Notes under the pieces: generated by a model
The model's input: only the letters and a program-made list of their open reading frames with translations
Databases searched by the model: none
Told to the model about the DNA's origin: nothing
In this document: piece after piece, positions 60,671-64,000 of the stretch
Position numbering within the stretch: the first letter of the stretch is position 1
How the letters are laid out: every line of letters begins with the position of its first letter
Made by a program: the position numbers and the translations under genes
Source: Thalassococcus sp. S3
Lineage (GTDB): Bacteria > Pseudomonadota > Alphaproteobacteria > Rhodobacterales > Rhodobacteraceae
Length of the DNA: 64,000 bases
Assembly (NCBI RefSeq): GCF_004216475.1
Contig: NZ_CP022303.1
Coordinates: 3,844,001-3,908,000 of the forward strand
Direction of reading: 5' to 3'

Positions 60671-62076
60671 AACGCAGCGATATCACTCTCCATGCCCGTC
60701 ACCGCGACAAGCTGCAGGCGCTGCTTGCGCACCCCCGTGGGCACGAAGGCGCCGCCTACATGCTGCTCGGCAAGAGCGAGATCGCACAGGATCCCTGGGA
60801 TCTCGAGCCACGGACCCGTTACACGTCCTACGAGGTCATCGCGATCCCGCAGGAGGACCGCGTCGATGCCAGCGACAAGCATGTCACCTGGAACACGAAC
60901 TCCTTCGCTCAGCTCTGTCGCCGCGCCAAGGAGGAAGGCTTGGTGCCGGCAATCGTTCATAGTCACCCAGGAGGCTTCGATGGTTTCTCGGAACAAGACG
61001 ATCGCAACGAGTGCGACCTTTTCACCATGGCCCGCAACCGGAACGGTGAGGGGACACGGCTGGTGAGCGTCGTGCAGGTCGGTGACAGCCTCTACCGGGC
61101 GCGGGTCTGGGAAGACGACATGACACCTCTGCACTGTCATCGCGTGACTACCATCGGCACCCGGATAGAGATCCAGTCTACCGACGCGCCGCCCCCGTCG
61201 GAAACTTTGGCCCGACAGGCACTGGCATTCGGCCCGGAGGTCAACGGCCTCCTCAAACAGCTCTCTGTTGCCGTGGTCGGCTGCGGCGGCACCGGAAGCC
61301 CGGTGGTCCAACTCCTCGCTCGCCTCGGCGTGGGGCACATCTTGGTCATCGATGATGACGTGGTCGAGCATTCCAACCTGAACCGCTTGTACGGCGCGAC
61401 CCGGAAAGATGCCGACCACGCGGTGCCCAAGGTCGACGTCATGGCGCGCGAGGTGACAATGATGGGTCTCGACATCGAGATCCAGTCGGTGAGCGGCTGG
61501 GTGGATGCGCCGGACATCCGTGACGCGCTGAAATCCTGCGACATCATCTTCGGATGTACGGACGATCATTCCGGGCGCCTCTACTTGAACCGCATCGCGC
61601 ATTTCTACCTGATACCGGTGATCGATGTCGGGTTGGTCCTAATGCCCCGTGACGATGGTGAGCCCGGCCTCCTCGAGATGGCCGCGCGGGTCAGCGTGCT
61701 GTTCCCGACGTCTGCTTGCCACGGTTGCCGGGGCACAGTCGATCGCGTCAGGGCCCGCGAGGAGGATCTCGAGCGATTGGACCCCGCCGAATATGAACGG
61801 CAGAAGACCGAGGCCTACGTCCGCGGTGCGGGCAATCCGGCACCGGCCGTGGTGACCTTCACCTCCGAGGCCGCCACCATGGCGGTGAACGAACTCCTTG
61901 CCGGTCTCGTTGACTTCCGCGGCAGCGGTGGGTGGACATGGCAACGCTATCGCAAGCTCGACAAGGGCTTCGAGCGTTCGCAAGCGGCACAGCCCCGGTC
62001 CGACTGTCCGGTTTGCGGCAGCGAGGAATACTGGGGGCTCGGCGACGTCGACCCGTTCCTGGATCGCATCGGGTGA
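60667..62076 (+). CDS. JAB deubiquitinase-E1 (ThiF) fusion protein
   Basis: 469 residues. N-terminal JAB/Mov34 metalloprotease (~1-165) with 'VHSHPGGFDGFSEQDD' (HxHP..S..D). C-terminal ThiF/E1 domain (~190-440): ATP-binding 'VVGCGGTGSPVVQLLARLGV', 'IDDDVVEHSNLNRL', 'VPKVDVMAREV', 'GCTDDHSGR'. Cys pairs 'CHGC' and 'CPVCGS' likely bind zinc; the Cys that forms the Ubl thioester is not certain. The fusion puts Ubl maturation (removal of AA after GG) and activation in one polypeptide. Confidence 0.92.
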   Translation: MKRSDITLHARHRDKLQALLAHPRGHEGAAYMLLGKSEIAQDPWDLEPRTRYTSYEVIAIPQEDRVDASDKHVTWNTNSFAQLCRRAKEEGLVPAIVHSHPGGFDGFSEQDDRNECDLFTMARNRNGEGTRLVSVVQVGDSLYRARVWEDDMTPLHCHRVTTIGTRIEIQSTDAPPPSETLARQALAFGPEVNGLLKQLSVAVVGCGGTGSPVVQLLARLGVGHILVIDDDVVEHSNLNRLYGATRKDADHAVPKVDVMAREVTMMGLDIEIQSVSGWVDAPDIRDALKSCDIIFGCTDDHSGRLYLNRIAHFYLIPVIDVGLVLMPRDDGEPGLLEMAARVSVLFPTSACHGCRGTVDRVRAREEDLERLDPAEYERQKTEAYVRGAGNPAPAVVTFTSEAATMAVNELLAGLVDFRGSGGWTWQRYRKLDKGFERSQAAQPRSDCPVCGSEEYWGLGDVDPFLDRIG

Positions 62077-62081
62077 GTGGG

Positions 62082-62474
62082 ATGATAATCGACATTCTGC
62101 GGAAGAGCCTCGAGCTCTTCCGGCTAATTCCACGAAGCGACCTGCTTGCCAGGGTAACTACTACACACCCGACGCCGGATCAGATCGTGCCGGGGGAGAT
62201 GACCATCGTGCGCGATGGTGTCGACAAGTGGGCCTGCTTCCACTGCCCCGGTGGGTGTGGTGAAACAATCAAGCTGTCCCTTAGCAAGAACCGGAGGCCT
62301 AGGTGGACGGCCATGTCAGACTGGTTGCGGCGCCCGACCATCTCGCCCTCGGTCCGCCAGACAAACGAATGCCGGTGTCACTTCTGGATCCGGCAGGGGC
62401 GGATAGACTGGTGTAGGGACAGCCCACGCCGAACATGCCACGCCACTGTCAGGCGTAGCTTGAAGGGCAGCTAG
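62082..62474 (+). CDS. DUF6527-like Cys-rich protein of the Ubl operon
   Basis: 130 residues with two Cys clusters ('WACFHCPGGCGETIKL' and 'ECRCHFWIRQGRIDWC') that look like a zinc-binding module, and a basic C-terminus. DUF6527 proteins are, as I recall, regular companions of multiubiquitin operons. ATG at 62082 follows GAGTGGG, six bases after the E1 stop; a longer overlapping frame is not supported. Function unknown: target, adaptor or E3-like are possible guesses. Confidence 0.7.
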   Translation: MIIDILRKSLELFRLIPRSDLLARVTTTHPTPDQIVPGEMTIVRDGVDKWACFHCPGGCGETIKLSLSKNRRPRWTAMSDWLRRPTISPSVRQTNECRCHFWIRQGRIDWCRDSPRRTCHATVRRSLKGS

Positions 62475-62496
62475 GCTGGGTCCTGGAAGTCTGCTT

Positions 62497-62532
62497 CGCC
62501 GCATGGCTTCTGATCAAAAAGCCATTGCGGCG
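62497..62532. terminator. Strong hairpin between convergent Ubl and fic genes
   Basis: CGCCGCA-TGGCTT pairs with AAGCCA-T-TGCGGCG across a short loop CTGATCAAA. It lies 22 bases after the last Ubl gene and 33 bases before the fic stop on the other strand, so it can end both transcripts. Confidence 0.7.
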
Positions 62533-62564
62533 AGAAGGCTACGAAGCTTTGGGATTGAAAAGGA

Positions 62565-63851
62565 TTAGGCAAGCGTGACACCTGTGAGATCTTCCGGCTT
62601 GAGGCGATAGCGAATAGCATTGCCTTCATGCAAACCCGCTAGCTGCTCAGCCACGTATGCGACTACGCTCTCTTGATCAGCCTTGGGGACACCAGCCTCC
62701 GCCGCCATGATCATAACGTCATCGTATCGAAAACCCTTGAACTCAAGAACGCTTCGTCTGACTGCAGCACGGACAAAGTCTCTGTATGCAATCGCCGCTT
62801 TGTGCGGACTTTCTACCTCTGCTCTGAGGACCCGGTACTTCTCCGCCGAAGCAAGGTAGGCATCGATGTACACTTCCCGAAAGAGGGACACGTTGTTTAG
62901 CTCATAGATGCCAATCAACCCATCAATATAGTCCCGGTCATCCATCGTTGTGAACGACATCGGCGCAAGGTCGGACTTCAACAAGGGAATGTTGGAGGCA
63001 ACACGGGACGTGCGCTTATTGATGTCAGCAAATCCTTGCAAATAAGGAATATGCACAAGCAAGAAGAATGACTGCTCGAAAGGGTTCGTGATCTGCGTTG
63101 CTTTCTGAAGCAGGATGTCAAACTCCTCTTCGATGGTAACAGCATCATCAAGCGGCCTGTAGCTCGAATGCGAAATCCCGACAGGCATAGCTCGCAAACG
63201 TCCGGACATTGCCGGATCAGCCAGCAGGCCATCGGACAAGAGCGCATGGATTGCGAAGAGGTCAGGACGACGGAGACTGACTTCTTCCAGGTTATCCACG
63301 ACATATTGGATGGCCTCTTTGTGGTTCAGGATCATCAAAGCTTCTTTGCGATCCTTGCCCTCGGCTTCCTCGCCGAACCGGATAAGCCGCTCCGTTTGCA
63401 GAATGTCGTAGGTGTTGCCCTCCATCCGCGAGGACGCCCAACTAAGGTCGACCAATAGCTGTTCGAGGATGCGCCGCGCATACGTGCCGGCTGGCATTGC
63501 ACTGCCTTGAGGCCGTCCCGCCTCCAGCATTCGATCCCGGTCAGCCTGCGGCAAGTACCAAGTCTTGTCAGGTACGTAGGCGTCCAGGAACTCAGGCTTG
63601 TAGGAGATCGGTGAGCGCCTGTTATACGGTACGGTAAGATGGGCGCGCACGACCGTCGAGCCTGCAAGCTGATAGCCCGTCGCCCTTCCTTTGCCAGATA
63701 CCTCGAGACGACCTTCGTCAACGAGCCTCTTGAGCACGCGCCAAACGGTCGTTTCACTTACGTCCCTTGCTGCTCCTTTACGGATCGCATCGCGCCCGAC
63801 ACCTGGATTTCCGGCGATGAAATCAAGGATGTCTTGGTCTAACCGGGCCAT
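62565..63851 (-). CDS. Fic-family protein with winged-helix N-terminus
   Basis: About 428 residues. N-terminal winged helix (~1-65: 'GVGRDAIRKGAARDVSETTV', 'WRVLKRLVDEGRLEV'). The Fic core has an inhibitory helix motif 'SSRMEGN' (SxxxEG). The active-site loop is 'YLQGFADINKRTSR', corresponding to HPFx(D/E)GNGRxxR; it keeps F, D, N, R and final R but has Gln for the catalytic His and NK for GNG, Doc-like in the latter. Either a different chemistry or an inactive member. ATG 63851; a GTG five codons upstream is also open. Convergent with the Ubl operon. Confidence 0.88.
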   Translation of the reverse strand: MARLDQDILDFIAGNPGVGRDAIRKGAARDVSETTVWRVLKRLVDEGRLEVSGKGRATGYQLAGSTVVRAHLTVPYNRRSPISYKPEFLDAYVPDKTWYLPQADRDRMLEAGRPQGSAMPAGTYARRILEQLLVDLSWASSRMEGNTYDILQTERLIRFGEEAEGKDRKEALMILNHKEAIQYVVDNLEEVSLRRPDLFAIHALLSDGLLADPAMSGRLRAMPVGISHSSYRPLDDAVTIEEEFDILLQKATQITNPFEQSFFLLVHIPYLQGFADINKRTSRVASNIPLLKSDLAPMSFTTMDDRDYIDGLIGIYELNNVSLFREVYIDAYLASAEKYRVLRAEVESPHKAAIAYRDFVRAAVRRSVLEFKGFRYDDVMIMAAEAGVPKADQESVVAYVAEQLAGLHEGNAIRYRLKPEDLTGVTLA

Positions 63852-63997
63852 GAAACGATTTTCCACGTGTGTGAAGCGATTATCACATTGTTATACATAT
63901 GCTTTCCGCTAGAGCAAGTTTTCGTTTCAGGTACTTTGCAACGATTTTAGTGACTGATGTCCATCACAACTGGCACCTCGTGAGTGAAACGATTAAC
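63851..63997. repeat. Iterated TGAARCGAT motif upstream of fic
   Basis: TGAAACGATT at 63851-63860, TGAAGCGATTA at 63872-63882, CTGAAACGAA in inverse orientation near 63920-63929, and GTGAAACGATTAA at ~63984-63996. The first copy overlaps the fic start. Repeats of this size and spacing suggest binding sites for a regulator, perhaps the winged-helix domain of Fic itself. Confidence 0.45.
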
Positions 63998-64000
63998 CTA

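Noticed and set aside
60484..61602. Long leftward 372-codon frame across the Ubl operon
   Set aside because: It is antisense to the E2 and E1 genes, has no ribosome-binding site or domain, and reflects the high GC of the E1 gene.
1..64000. CRISPR arrays, rRNA or tRNA genes
   Set aside because: No regularly spaced repeats and no recognisable rRNA or tRNA sequences were seen by eye; a tRNAscan or Infernal run would be decisive.

Overview
The window looks like part of a marine alphaproteobacterial genome, most likely Rhodobacteraceae (roseobacter group). The evidence is gene content rather than any rRNA: a TAXI-type TRAP transporter with its own two-component system, a betaine-type ABC transporter beside an MttB-family methyltransferase and a Rieske oxygenase, a DddP-like M24 protein, and a stress cluster of DUF883/DUF3618/holin-X-like small membrane proteins. 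No rRNA, tRNA or CRISPR array was recognised.

Layout. 1-4.1 kb: a leftward pair of unusual secreted-toxin-like genes, a tentative TULIP/P47-like protein and a propeller-like giant cut by the window edge. 4.1-12.9 kb: a hydrolase/regulator fusion, htpX with a DUF998 protein, and a glutathione-reductase-like enzyme, separated by decayed DNA with IS3 and LysR remnants. 12.9-19.6 kb: sensor kinase, sigma-54-type regulator and TAXI-TRAP transporter. 20.2-25.9 kb: Crp/Fnr regulator and an envelope/stress cluster. 25.9-34.2 kb: a mosaic of broken genes (perM, SIR2-domain gene), an IS3 fragment, an intact membrane GTPase plus coiled-coil/peptidoglycan-binding pair, and an avidin-family gene. 34.3-51.2 kb: quaternary-amine catabolism and transport with four regulators. 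51.6-64 kb: a tyrosine recombinase followed by a dense conflict/defence-type island.

How the genes may work together. In the betaine region an ABC importer would bring in a quaternary ammonium compound. The Rieske oxygenase with its (interrupted) ferredoxin reductase, the aldehyde dehydrogenase and the MttB-type methyltransferase would then strip methyl groups; BetI-like, GlxA-like and two LysR proteins are the obvious regulators. In the right-hand island, a ribbon-helix-helix gene leads an operon with a membrane-anchored dCTP-deaminase/dUTPase-fold protein that lacks the usual catalytic acid. Two HTH-ImmA/IrrE proteins follow, each with a small upstream partner, one a HigB toxin. Between them sits a thymidylate-synthase homologue with the Asn-to-Asp change typical of dCMP hydroxymethylases, coupled to a likely alpha-glutamyl/putrescinyl-thymine pyrophosphorylase-family protein. 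Next comes a ubiquitin-like conjugation operon (tandem Ubl ending in GG-AA, E2, JAB-E1 fusion, DUF6527-like), and finally a Fic protein with a non-canonical motif.

The most interesting candidates are the Ubl operon with its divergent HigBA, the TS-like/pyrophosphorylase pair, the membrane GTPase pair, and the left-edge toxin-like pair. Several otherwise well-conserved genes carry single stops or frameshifts, so either real decay or consensus errors should be checked.
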